From positions 141,251,366 through 141,315,365 of the forward strand of contig NC_090023.1 in assembly GCF_037176765.1 (NCBI RefSeq): a DNA stretch of 64,000 nucleotides, in the 5' to 3' direction. The notes under the pieces were generated by a model, which was not told the DNA's origin, ran no database searches, and saw only the letters and a program-made list of their open reading frames with translations. A program made the translations under genes and the position numbers. The DNA comes from Anolis sagrei. Its lineage: Eukaryota; Chordata; Lepidosauria; Squamata; Anolidae. This document shows, piece after piece, positions 10,413 to 22,970 of the stretch. Every line of letters begins with the position of its first letter. Position 1 is the stretch's first letter.

Positions 10413-12870
10413 AAGGACACTATGCAATGAGACTTTTTTTTCTAATACATATGGCTCTTCCATGCAAGAAATAGGATCATGTGTCACTGACTTTCTGGAT
10501 TTTACACAATTTGTTACACAAAAAAACAGTCTTGAGTAGAGTTTTGTGGGAACTCCTAAGGTCTGTAGTGGTTGCCCTTGGCTGAAATCTTCTCCTGTAG
10601 AACCTGTCTTTTCTTAATGTTCTTTTTTTTACTCATTTACAGGAGATTAATATCAAGGCCACTTCTAGCTGCTTCAGCAATCTGATACAGTAATTTCCCC
10701 ATAACTAATATTTTTGCACTTACTCCCCAACGAAACATATGTTGAAAGTTGTGCTTTGCAGAGATACTGATTTGTGAAAATGATGGCTACCAATATACTG
10801 TGATAGCTACTAAAATGGTATGGCCTTACAGCAAAGTGTGTGTATGTGTTGTTTTGTTTTTGAGAAACATATAATAGCCAGAAAGTAACATAAAACTGTT
10901 TGCGGTAGGAGGATAATCTTCAGGTTTTTTCGGAGTGGTATTCTAGATCAGTCCAAACTGCTTTCTCTCATGATAAGGCAGAATATGTACGGGACTGGCT
11001 GGTTCTAAGCTTGCTCTGTCTCAGCAGCTACTTGGCATGTGGCTGAAGATAACTCAATTTAATTCTGACAGTTTATGATGGGTTTATTATAGTAGAGCTT
11101 AGATCGGGCATGGGAAAGCTTCAGCCCTCCAGTTTTTTGGAACTTCAACTCCCATCATTCGTAACAGCCAGTAAGCTGTTAAAAATTGTGGGAGTTGAAG
11201 TTCCAAACACCTGGAAGGCTGAAGTTTGCCCATGCCTGGCTTAGATGGTGATAATATACAATAGGTAGAGCTTCATCTCCTTTAAAATCTAATTCAGAAT
11301 CACTAAAGAAAAATAATCCAAGAATGCCAGGATGGAAAGTGGTACTGTAAGGCAACTGCTAAAGAAGTACTAGTCCTGTCCACAATTCTTCATAGGCGCA
11401 ACTGCCTAACTTTCCAAGCCTTTCTAGCAAGGCTTTGAATTCTTGCTTTCCTGCCGTAAACTTGCAATGTCTTGGCACCCCACATCTGATGGTTCCTCCA
11501 TTTCTATTCCACTGGGTACTAACCATGTTCTTTCAACCCAGATTTATTTTGGAGATCTGATATCTGTCATCAATTACATTAACGTTAGTATAGTACAACT
11601 GCAAAGTATGTAAGGTTTCAGAGTAACATGTACATTAAAATGCTTGAGACAATGAATAGTGAAGAAAAACTTGGAATTTTGTCAATATACACTGAGAACA
11701 GTGTCAAGCTTTCTCTACAGCAGATGCAATTTGTAATATGGGACCCTTAAGCAGTACCTGTTCTATTTAGAAAAATTGGCAAACTGTTTTCAAAAATTGT
11801 CATCCTCTACTTCAGGAATGATTTGTTGGGCATTGTCTGGTTTTCTTTCTGACTACCTGAGTTTTAATTATAGTCAGACATGGCACTGTTATATATACAA
11901 TTATTAACCATACAGAAATGTACAGGTGCATTAACTCTGGGATCTGCTCAACATGACTGTTAGTATTGCATTTGTTTGCTCCCATTACGACCACCAGCAC
12001 AATGCCAGTGTTGTCAATATCTCTTTGAATGGTAGGCAGATTTCCTTAGTAGGTATTCTCTGTGCAGAAACTCAGCATGAACATGTGACTACTTACTATT
12101 TCAGATGTATGTTTTTTATACTTGCCTAAATTCAGTAATCGAGGCCTATAAAAATATGTATTGTACATCAAAACATATATATTTTGGTATTTGTGCCTGT
12201 GTGTTCTTTTTGACTTCCTATGTGTAGGTAAAGTTTATTGACAATTATCCTTCTTCCATCATGTTACTAAATTGCTACACTGATCTTTAACCAGACAGAT
12301 TTGGACTGTGGAAAAGAACAATAATGTTGGTGGATTAGCTTCCAAATTACTATCTTTTCGCTGTATCTTTTAACTTGCTGAGCAGCATATGGAGCTGAAG
12401 AATTGGATCATTGTTCTGTCTAAATATCATCTGCTTCAGGATTGAGCAACTGTAGCCCATACATATGAAGCTGAACTCCAACACCCATGATCTTTACCAT
12501 TACCTAAACTGGATCAAAGAGTTCATGGGTCCCAGGAGATCTCAATTAATAAAATGAGGACATCCGAAACCTCAAATGTCTATTAATTAGAGAAGAGTCT
12601 TCCTCACACTTGCCTGGTATTAAACTAGGACTTTTAGCATACAAGGTGTGTACTCTACAACTGAGTTTCAGGCTCCTGTTAAATCTGGAGAGCTGAAATC
12701 ACCTCAGATACTCTCTACCTCAATCTAGCATGAAACGTTTGCATTTCTACATTAACTTTTCTCAATAGTGTTCAATTTAGTATCTAGCAAGAGCTCTAGC
12801 TGTACAATGATTTCACATTTAAGTGAAGTGATGCACAAGAATTTTTAATAAAACATTCTTACAAGTCAAC
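10413..12870 (+). other. Probable BLOC1S2 3' untranslated region and downstream DNA
   Basis: This 2.4-kb stretch has no supported coding exon. AATAAA occurs at 12547-12552 and 12847-12852, and either could end the BLOC1S2 transcript. A foldback element sits at about 11103-11242. The rest is plain AT-rich sequence in which I see no other element. The true poly(A) site is not decidable from sequence alone. Confidence 0.45.
11103..11242. mobile_element. Foldback element, 'catgggcaaa' type
   Basis: Inverted repeat from GGGCATGGGAAAGCTTCAGCC to GGCTGAAGTTTGCCCATGCC, with AACTTCAACTCCCA mirrored by GGGAGTTGAAGTT. Three further copies lie at 37557-38180. Confidence 0.75.
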
Positions 12871-12943
12871 CTTTCCTGTCTTTAATATTACTCACAAGGT
12901 ACAAAGATACAACTTTTAAAATGAGAAAAAAGGCCATATATGC

Positions 12944-14165
12944 TTAAAAAATAATAGTAGCAACGTACGCTGTTGAGGCCCAGCATGATGCATTAACCAC
13001 ACAGAATCTGAGGTTAAAAACATATGTTTGCACTAACACTTCATCAGACTTGGTCCCCAAATATTTTATCATTTTGGTCACCCTTCTCTGGACACGTTCC
13101 AGCTTGTCAATATCAATTTTAAACTGTGGTGCCCAGAACTGGACACAACATTCCAGGTGAAGTCTTGCCAAAGCAGAATAGAGTGGGACTATGAATTCCC
13201 TCAATCTTGACACTGTACTCTTATTGATGCAGCTTAGAATCAAATTGGCTGTTTAGCTATCGCATCACACTGTTGACTGATGTTCAGCTTGTGGTCTACT
13301 GAGACTCCTAGATCCCTTTTGCACTTTCAAGCTAGGTGTCGCCTATCCTATATCAGTGCATTTCATTTTTTATTGTCAAAGTGTATTACTGTATATTTCT
13401 CCCTGTTGAAATTCATTTTGTTAGTTTTGCCCAGATCTCTAATCTGTTACAGCCATTGTCTATTCTGATTCTGTCCTCTGGGGTATTGCCCATCCCTCCC
13501 AATTTGTTGATACAGTAGAGTCTCACATATCCAACCTTCACTCATCCAACGTTCTGAATTATCCACCACAGTCTGCCTCCCGCTCAGATCCACAGCTGTT
13601 TCAATACATTGCAATGTTTTGGTGCTAAATTCGTAAATACAGTAATTACTACATAATGTTGCCATGTATTGAACTGCTCTTTCTGTCAATTTGTTATGAA
13701 ACATGATGTTTTGGTGCTTAATTTGTAAAATCATAACGTTATTTGACGCTTAATAGGCTTTTCCTTAATCCCTCCTTATTATCCAACATTTCCGCTTATC
13801 CAACATTCTGCCAGCCCAGTTATGTTGGATAAGCGAGAGACTACTGTATCTGAAAATTAGATAAGGATGTCTTCTATTCTGCCATCCAAGTCACTGATAA
13901 ATATGTTGACTAGCACTGAGCCCAGGACAGACCCCTATGTCACCACTTGTCACTTCTCTCCAGGATGAAGAAGAGCCATTCAAATGCACCCTTTGGATTT
14001 GGCCAGGTTAACAATTCCCAATCCACCTAACACAGTAGCATTGTCTAGCCCACATTTTATTAGCTTCCTTTTGAAAATGTCACAGAGAACCTTGCCAAAG
14101 GCCTTACTGAAATGAGATATACAACATCCATGGCATTATCTTCATCTAGCTTGTAACTACAAAAA
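12944..14165 (-). mobile_element. CR1-type LINE reverse transcriptase fragment, split by a Tigger-like insertion
   Basis: Minus strand. The part 14165-13849 encodes decayed KAFGKV...GSVLGSVL, and 13512-12944 encodes INKSTVSRLREFIVPLYSAL then ERVQRRVTKMIKYLG, both part of CR1-clade reverse transcriptase. The two halves are separated by the insertion at 13513-13846, so the LINE is the older element. Frames are broken. A small related piece lies at about 705-775 and another at 43960-44200. Confidence 0.7.
13513..13846. mobile_element. Tigger/pogo-like non-autonomous DNA transposon with TA duplication
   Basis: Terminal inverted repeats CAGTAGAGTCTCACATATCC and, at the right, GGATAAGCGAGAGACTACTG. 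A TA dinucleotide flanks both ends (13511-13512 and 13847-13848), as expected for Tc1/mariner-type insertion. There is no transposase frame. It is inserted in the CR1 fragment. Confidence 0.85.
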
Positions 14166-14523
14166 AAAAAAGACCTAAACAGAACAGACATTATATAAAT
14201 GTTTAATTTCCTTTCTAAACATTGATATTACATTGGTCACTTTCCAGACTTTTGAAATTGGTTAATCTTATATATTTTGTTAGAAAACCATCAATTTAAG
14301 AATTCTCGGATTCTAGCTGGAACTGGTTATTTTGTTTTGAATTTGTCAGAAAGGTCAATAACTTCTTCCCTTCTCATGACTGTCCTTCAGATATCTTTTC
14401 TGAAAATATTACTTCAATTACTAATCAGCCTGTTCTGAAGATAGATGCTGGACTACAGCTCTTGTATTCCTCGCCATTAGACATCATGACAAGAGCTGAT
14501 GGAAATTGTGATACAGTAAACTA

Positions 14524-14785
14524 GGGGTGAGCTTCCACTGTCATCCCCAGCTACTGCCAACCTAGCAGTTAGAAAACATGTAAATGTGAGCAGATTAATA
14601 GGTATTGCTTTAGCGGGAAAGTAACGGTGCTCCATGCAGTCATACTGGCCACATGACCTTGGAAGTGCCTACAGACGCCAGCTCTTCGGCTTAGAAATGG
14701 AAATGAGCAGCAACCTTCAGAGTCGGACACGACTGGATTTAATGTCAGGGAAGACCTTTACCTACCTTTACCTAACCTAGGGGTG
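14524..14785 (+). mobile_element. tRNA-headed SINE, type B, head missing
   Basis: Begins in the body (GGGGTGAGCTTCCACTGTC), continues with GCTCCATGCAGTCATACTGG and ends GAGTCGGACACGACTGGATT, then TTTACCTACCTTTACCTAACC repeats. It lacks the tRNA-like head. Confidence 0.75.
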
Positions 14786-15398
14786 TGTGAATTCACTGTT
14801 TTCATTTTGTTTACATTTCGAATTTCAGGTCCCCCTCCCCATTCTGTTTTCGGGAACATTCCAGGTGATTAGGAGGGAGGCCATTCAGACTTGTAATTTG
14901 GAATCCTGAGTTCCATTTCCATTTTGAGAAGAATCTTCCCAAAAAACAGAATTGGAGTGGAGGGGGAGCACCCAAAATTCGAAACAAGAGCAGAATGGAT
15001 TTCTGCTGTTTTGCACACCCCTATAAGGCTGCGGTTTGTCCTGTTTAGATTTAGATACAAGGTTGTGGATATGGTGCCTGGCCTTAAAATATCCTTTGAC
15101 CTTTCCCCAACCTCAGAGCTATAAGTGCTCATGTGTTGCAATTTCCATTATCCCCAGTCCACATGGCAGATAATCAAAAGTTATGGGAGTTATGATTCAA
15201 CAAGGTCCAGGGACCCAAACTGAATAAAAACTAAACAGCACCAACCACAATTGGGCAGGGATTCTGGGAGTACAACACCCAGAACACCTGCCCAATGGTA
15301 AAAATTGTATAACAAACATATCTATTTAACATCCCAAATGTTTCCCCCTCTGCACAATTAACATTCTATTTACTATCTTCATTTTTGAACAAATGCAA

Positions 15399-15657
15399 GG
15401 AGCTCCCAGTGGCATAATGGGTTAAACCCTTGTGCTGGCAGGACTGCTGACCGAAAGGTTGGCGGTTCGATTCCGGGGAGCAGGGTGAGCTCCTGACTGT
15501 CAGCTCCAGCTTCTCATGTAGGGACATGCAAGAAGCCTCCCACAGGATGATAAACATCCAGGCATCCCCTGGGCAACATCCTTGCAGACAGCCAATTTTT
15601 TCACACCAGAAGCGACTTGAAGTTTCTCAAGTTGCTCCTGACATAGAAAAAAAATTG
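15399..15657 (+). mobile_element. tRNA-headed SINE, type A
   Basis: Near full length: head AGTGGCATAATGGGTTAAACC, B-box GGCGGTTCGATTCC, body CCTCCCACAGGATGATAAAC, tail CTCAAGTTGCTCCTGACATA followed by an A-run. It lies between the convergent 3' ends of BLOC1S2 and the minus-strand gene. Confidence 0.8.
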
Positions 15658-15977
15658 TCAAGGTGTTGGTGTAAAATAAGGCCAAAGGGAAGGTAGCACT
15701 AAGAAGGAAACAAGTTCCATTGCTCCTGAAATTGAACAAGTCCTGAGTCCAAAGATAAAGGATGAGACCTTGGCTATACAGCTTTTAAATGATTGTCCTG
15801 ATGAAGCATTAGTGCAAAGTACAAAGAATTGTGACAACATCATAATGGTCCTGTTTCTTAGTATTCAATACAACGAATACAGTCTACCCCATAGAATAGT
15901 TTTTAAAAGCTGCTATAAAAGCAATGTATTAACTATATACAGATATAGTTTAAATTCATAAATAGACACAAGTGAAT

Positions 15978-16012
15978 TTGGGGGACGGGGGCGGGGGGGG
16001 GGGGCGGGACGA
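15978..16012 (+). repeat. G-rich run able to form a quadruplex
   Basis: A run of G tracts (GGGGGACGGGGGCGGGG and on) directly downstream of the minus-strand gene's last exon; on the transcript strand it is C-rich. No other annotation applies. Confidence 0.5.
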
Positions 16013-16085
16013 CATCCCTTTTTTCCAGATCATGTGCAATTTTATAATAATGCCTTACAGGTTTTAGCATCATAGTCTTCACATG

Positions 16086-17932
16086 TCAAACACGATCCTC
16101 TCTGAAACAAAAACACACAATAAAATGAAGTAATTAGCGAAAATATTTGGTTAACACTATCAGGGTGAACTGTACCCTGCAAATAGTTTTTTTCCTGTGT
16201 AAAAATAAAAGTCAATGGAACAGTTGGCGAATTGATCTGGGAGTGACACATGGAGAAAGACACATTTTGAATCTTTTTGCTCAGAGGCTAAAAGGAGCTG
16301 CACGTGACATATATACACTGGGCCCTTCTACAGAGCCCTATATCCCAGAATATCAAGGCGGAAAATCCCACATTATTTATTTATTTATTTATTTATTTAC
16401 TTCGCTTATATACCGCAGTTCTCAGCCCAGGGGCGACTCACTGCGGTGTACAACATAGCAAAAAACAAGGTACAAAATATAAGACACAGTATAAAATAAT
16501 CCACAATTCAACATTATCAGAAAACATCCTCATCAAAAACATCATCATTACTACAAAAGCCATTCCGTGTCGTCTCATCGCCAAAACCACAATCCAGTAT
16601 CAATTTCCGTTGTTCATTCCTATGGTCAATTACCAATCATTGCACTTCTTGTTCAAACGCCTTCTTAAACAGCCAGGTCTTTAATTTCCTGCGGAATATC
16701 AGCAGGGAGGGAGCTGTGTGTGGACTCGGATAACCCAGTTCAAAGCCGATATTGTGGGATTTTCTGCTCTGATATTCTGGGATATAGGGCTGTGTGGAAG
16801 GACCCACTGTCTGTAGATTTTGGTCTGTTGTCATTTATGTTGCTTTTGTGGTGTGCCTTCAAGTCATTTCTAACCTATGGTGAACCTTAGGAGAACCTGA
16901 CCCCTACTACATTGCCATAAAAATCCAGATTGGCAGTATGGCAGTGTCGACTCAGATAATCAAGTTCATAGCAGATAATGTGGATTATTTGCTTTAATAA
17001 TTTGGGTTATATGGCAGTGTAGAAGGGCCCCCTACGACATTTTTTTTCTTGGCAATTCTTACTCAGAGAGAGTCTGCTACTGAACAAAACCTGCTAAGGT
17101 CACTCAGTGGGTTTTCATGGCTAAGCAATGGTACGAACCACTATATCTTAATTATGTTAAATAGCAATACCACCTGTAAAAACAGTTGGGTATATTTCAG
17201 CCATACTTGGGGGTGTTTTTTTCAGCCATACTTGTTCACGCCTAAAAAGCTGGTGTTTTCTGAACGATTTGAATGGGCAGTATTCTTCAAGGCAAAAATG
17301 AGCAGAGATCAAATTCCTGATTTCAGATAATTTAAATCTGTTTATTTAATAAATGCATTGCGCCTAACAATGTTAACAGCAACATGGAATGAACAGGAAA
17401 TGTTGGCTGGAAACCTGTTGGTTGCATATGCAGGCATAACATATTTTATAGCCTATTCCATATCACAATATCTCAGGATGGTGTACATGTAAGATTAATT
17501 TCAGCAGATTAAACCAATATAAAACAACAAAAAATAATGTAAGCAGAAAAAATCATTGAAGAATTTAATAAGTTAAAAAATAGAAACTATAAACATGGAC
17601 ATTTTTGGATAAATCATGTTTTCTTAAAATGCAGAATCCTGTCTTCTATACCTCAATGGCTGACAATAACAAATTTAGGTAATTATCTCAGAACATGGAA
17701 ATCAGCTTTGTGTTTTTTTACTTCTTTTTCCTGCTGAATTAATAATAAGTTGCATTTTTCATTTAATTTTACTTCTTAAGTAATAATTTGCTTTTATATG
17801 TTGAACTGTCAATTTTTGTTATTATGGGTGTATTATTATTATGTTCAGGCATTGAATGTTTGCCTTTTATGTTTGGAATCTGCCCTGAGTCCTTCCGGGG
17901 AGATAGTGCAGAATAAAAATAAAGTTTTATTA

Positions 17933-17975
<43 letters not shown>

Positions 17976-20900
17976 TTTTAACTGAAAAAGAGCCTCATAC
18001 CCTCCGAGCAATATAGAGGCAATTTTGACAGGACTCACTTCAAAGCTGTTTTAGGCCTGGTGGGTTACCAGGTTCTACCTGTGTATGTGTTTATTTGATT
18101 TTATACCAACGTATATATCCAGCATTGCCCAGTTAGGCATTTTGGAATTTTGTAATGCCAGAATATTGGAACTATTCACCCATCGTAGGTTTGGGGAGGT
18201 GGGTAGAGATAACCAGCTGACAGTGATCAATTTGGAAGAATATTTAACCTGCAAACTATCAAACATAGAAGGCAAATGAAAGTGCATTCAGTTTTTTCAT
18301 TTCTGTTTCACTGTTCTGATTACTATATGATTCCTAGGGAATTTGTGATTTAAAAATGATAAACTGCACTTAAAAACAAGCGATGTTTTTAAGTGCAGTT
18401 CTTATTTTCTCAGAGGTATATTCTTTAAAAGGCCGCTATGTACATCACAGATGGAAAGCAATTTGCCCATCTCAGAAGCACTGGTCCAGCAGTCTAAGGT
18501 GTATGGCTCCAAGTGGTCATAAAAACACCTATTTCATAATGAGCCTTTTAAATGAAAGTTGTGATTTAAAAGCAGCAACTCACCTTTGTTTGATTTTTTC
18601 ACTGATTCCTCCTGTTTCCGGAATAACAGAGAGGTCAGATATATTTCCGTTCTGAATAAGTAGGCTGTTCAGTTTGTTCCACCCAGGAAAATAATTCTTC
18701 ATTTCTCGGTATGAGCTGAGCAAGACACTGGCAGCACCACAGGAGCAGTGCTGTATAAAATATTCCTACATCGGGTGAAAAATGAGATATGTTGGTGTTA
18801 ACTGTGCAACTTGTAAATGTATGTAAATGTAAAATATGTAATACATATTTTGCTTCTTTTTCCCAAATGTGCACTGCAAGCACCAAGAAGACAAAATGTT
18901 GGACTTTCAAAATACATACTGGTTGTAGAATGACTTCTGGAAGATCCACAGACACCTTTTGGTTTGCATAATTGTTATCTCAAATATATAATGGCAAGAA
19001 ACACATTTCCAAAACGTTATACAAAAACACAACTCCTAATTATTCAACAGCTACATGAATATAACAAAAACATACCAGAGGAAGGAAATGACAATTGGGA
19101 GGAAACTAAAAGATTACATTCTTTTCCCTCCCCTGATATTGTCCTGCTTTATGACTTTTGACAGAGTCGTGGCATATTGTTTGTGCAAGCTAACCTATGA
19201 AACAAGTTTTTTCCCAGTTCTCTGCTTCTATGAAACATGTGAATTTAAATGTAAAACGAAATTGGTGTTTTAGGAATAGCCCATGTTGTACAATATAACT
19301 ATAAAAGGTAGGTAAAAGTTGTCCCCTGACATTAAGTCCAGTCGTGTCTGACTCTGGGAGTTGGTGCTCATCTCCATTTCTAAGCCAAAGAGCTGGCGTT
19401 GTCTGTAGACACCTCCAAGGTCATATGGCTGACATGACTGCATGGAGCGCCTTTACCTTCCCAACGGAGCATTTCCTACTGATCTACTCACATTTGCATG
19501 TTTTCGAACTGCTAGGCTGGCAGAAGCTGGGGCTGATAGCGGAAGCTCACGCCATTCCCCGGATTTGAACCTGCCCATATCATACCCACATCTCAGTCTT
19601 GTTCCAATCATTCATGCTACCAATGCAACAATGTACGTGTATACTTCTACTAGTAAATCTGAGAAGGTCGCACCAACATGCATTTCATAACAACAGAGTA
19701 ACTCACACTGTGTCAGTGAAGCAATTATTTTACCAACTGCTGTAGTCAATGAGTTAGGACAGTGCTGTTTGTAAACTTTGTCCATCTTTAATGTGGTGCC
19801 TCAGAGACAGGAACTGCAATTTAAATAAATTATTTCAATTGTATGTATTTTTTTAAAATTCCCTTAGGCCAGCAATTTGCTCTGTAAAAGCAAATTAAAT
19901 ATATTTTGCTTTTTTCTAGTGTAAACTCAGCTGGAGAATTCCGACTTACTGGACAATTCACAATAACATTAATTTTAATTAGCTCCTAAGTTTTAACCAT
20001 TCAAATCAGCAATTAAAGCATCATTTCTTTGGTTAAGATGAACAGAGAAGACAGTCTGTTACCTCCTTTAGTTGGCTTGTTTTCTGCTCCTTCTGTAAAC
20101 CACAGATTTCTTTCTGTAATTTCAGATTGTGCTCTTGTAGCTGTCCAATTTTTTCAATAAGTTGGCAGATGTGCTCTAGGTAACCCAAGCCTGAACCACG
20201 TGCTTTGGCATTTTCTTGGTTGACCTACAATGAAAATAAAATAAATGACAATTGGATATTTTCAGTGACAAAATAAAATATTGCTTCTGAAAAAGAATTG
20301 TAGCATGTATTATAAATACTGGCCATTTAAAGGGACACTCCTCAAGAAATCTGCTCAAAACAAGATAAAACAACAGTTGCTCCATTTAAGCAAACAAGTA
20401 CTTCTCCAGTTAGTACAGTCAAGTTCATGGGAAAGAACTTGTAAAATCGATTCGGTTTTCACTAGGCAATTTCAATAACATAAAGTGGGCCCTGGATGCA
20501 AAAAAAAAAAAAAAATCTGGAGGAGAGAGCTAGATAAAATTGCCATCAACCCCACACACTCAGCCTGAAACTGCTTCTTCTAGAGAAAGCAGATAAACTC
20601 ATACTTCACTCTGAACAATTTGGTATGCACGAAAAGTCCTTACCTTACTCAGCTTACAGCAAGCGTCCATGTACTCATCCAAGCTGTCACTTGTGGGATG
20701 CCTTCTTAAGGGATGAGCAGGTAATGTCAGTTCTTCCAAGTTGTCATTTCTGTAATCGTCATGAAAACTTTTCTTTTCTACAGACATAGTGGGAAGGAGG
20801 GAGGAACTGCCCTCTTTGCAAATTTTACCCTGCAAACGCTCTACTTGGCTACCATCCGAAAAGGACTGCTCAGTATGCTTTGTATCCTGAAAATCAGCAT

Positions 20901-22016
20901 CCTTGTTCAAGGAAACTGCAAACGTTTGTATCTCTTCTGCATGGTATTCCTTTGGCTTCTTGCAGTCTGAGATGCAGAGACAGGCATTCACAGTGTCTTT
21001 GCATGATACCATTACTGGGGAGGAAGAGGCACTCAGAACGCCAGAGTCACAAGAAGAATCTCTTCTGTGCAGCACAAAGCGCTTTTCGGAGTTGGCTCCA
21101 TCAGGCAATGTGACACCAGAACCTTCTGATTCCAAGTTGCCTGATTTTACAACCTCATCTTTTGGTGTCAAGGTATTTTGATGAGAAAGCATGGCAAAGT
21201 ACTCTGTTTTTTCTGGAATATCACTTACGGTGAGTGAGTTGGCCTGATGCTGTTGCGGTATGCTAGATTCCAATTTCTCTGAAGGGCCTGAGCCAGCAGG
21301 AAGACATTGTCTTAGTCCTTCACCCATTTCATTGATTGTCTTCATGTTTTTCAAAATCACCTTGTCATTGGACGCTAGAGTCTTTTTGCCTAACAAAAGA
21401 ATATAAATACAGATTTCAGTCACGGAGAATTCTAATTGCTGGTCTCTATAACATATTTATCTAAGCTATGAGACAGAGCTCAATGACAGAACATGATCCA
21501 CTCAGTCTTTTGTAATTAATACATCCTTCCCATAATCTTATAACATGGAGAAGGATATGAATGGTGGCTTTTAGCCAACCCGGTCCTGGAAGCCTTATTG
21601 ACAATTTGTTTTGGTATAAATGTTTATTGTGATATATGGGAAAAAAGAAATGTACAAACTTCAAAATTCAACAATCCAAATACAAGTATTGTTTCCCCAG
21701 TCCCACCACCACCCCATTCCCATCTGTGGACCACCACCCATGTCTTCCAACGCCACACCATATGGAACTAGTATTTTAAAATGGGAAAATTCACAAAAAA
21801 AATCAAAAGCAAACAATGGCTATCTATATAAATAAAAATGTAATGTTCGTTTGTGGGACTAACAGAACTCAAAAACCACTGGACGAATTGACACAAAATT
21901 CAGACACAATACACCTATCAGACCAACGAGTGACCATCACTCATAAAAAACACTGAAAAACACAGCAGAAGGGACTTAAAAAACAAAAGAAAATGCATTA
22001 CAATTCATGCACAAAA

Positions 22017-22062
<46 letters not shown>

Positions 22063-22934
22063 TAGCTGTGCCCTGCCACGCGTTGCTGTGGCCTATAGTA
22101 AAACTTATCAAAGTTGAGGTAGATATCTGGACTATTATGAAAGAGAGGTCCCTACCTATTCCTTCCCCCTTTTCCTCCCCCTTTCTCTCCTTTCTTCCTT
22201 CTCTACCTCTTTCTTTCTTTCACTACTTGGTTTCATCCTTCTCTCTTTCCTTCATTCCCTCCCCCTTTCTTCCTTTGCCTTTCTTCCCTCCCTGTTTGCT
22301 TCCTTCTTTCACTTTTTATTTCCTTTTATTTCACCACCATCATAACAATAACAATAATGCAATGCATTGCCTCTGGGACCTGACACCTCTCCCATTCCCC
22401 CTAAAAGGGTCTCAGAGGAACAATAGCATCATCATAATAATAGAAATAACAGCCTTTACCCGCCACGTGTTGCTGTGGCCAATCTTCCCTCTTTCTCTCC
22501 TTCTTTCCCTCCTTCCTTCCTTCCTTCCTTCCTTCCTGTGTTGTTTTTCATTTTGAGTAGGTATGTTTGTACCTTGTGAGTTATGTTATGGGCACGGGGA
22601 TTTTAGTTAAGTTTCGTTGGGGGATTTTTGAGTTTTGTTGTTTTGCCGTTTTGTGAGTGTGTTGTTGTGTTGTTTTTCATTTTGAGTAGGTATGTTTGTA
22701 CCTTGTGGGTTGTGTTATGGGCACGGGGATTTTGGTTAAGTTTCGTTGGGGGATTTTTGAGTTTTGTTGTTTTGCCGTTTTGTGAGTGTGTTGTTGTGTT
22801 GTTTTTCATTTTGAGTAGATATGTTTGTACCTTGTGGGTTGTGTTATGGGCGTGGGAATTTTGGTTAAGTTTCGTTGGGGGGTTTTTGAGTTTTGTTTCC
22901 TCGTTGGATGCCCCTAACAAATTTATATATATAG

Positions 22935-22970
<36 letters not shown>

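Noticed and set aside
18635-18955. 106-residue minus-strand frame over exon 4 of the unnamed gene
   Set aside because: Wrong frame. Phase from exon 3 requires the HCSCGAAS reading, which is open through the exon.
20761-21181. Plus-strand frames opposite the long exon of the minus-strand gene
   Set aside because: Antisense shadow of exon 20644-21389, which has correct splice borders on the minus strand.
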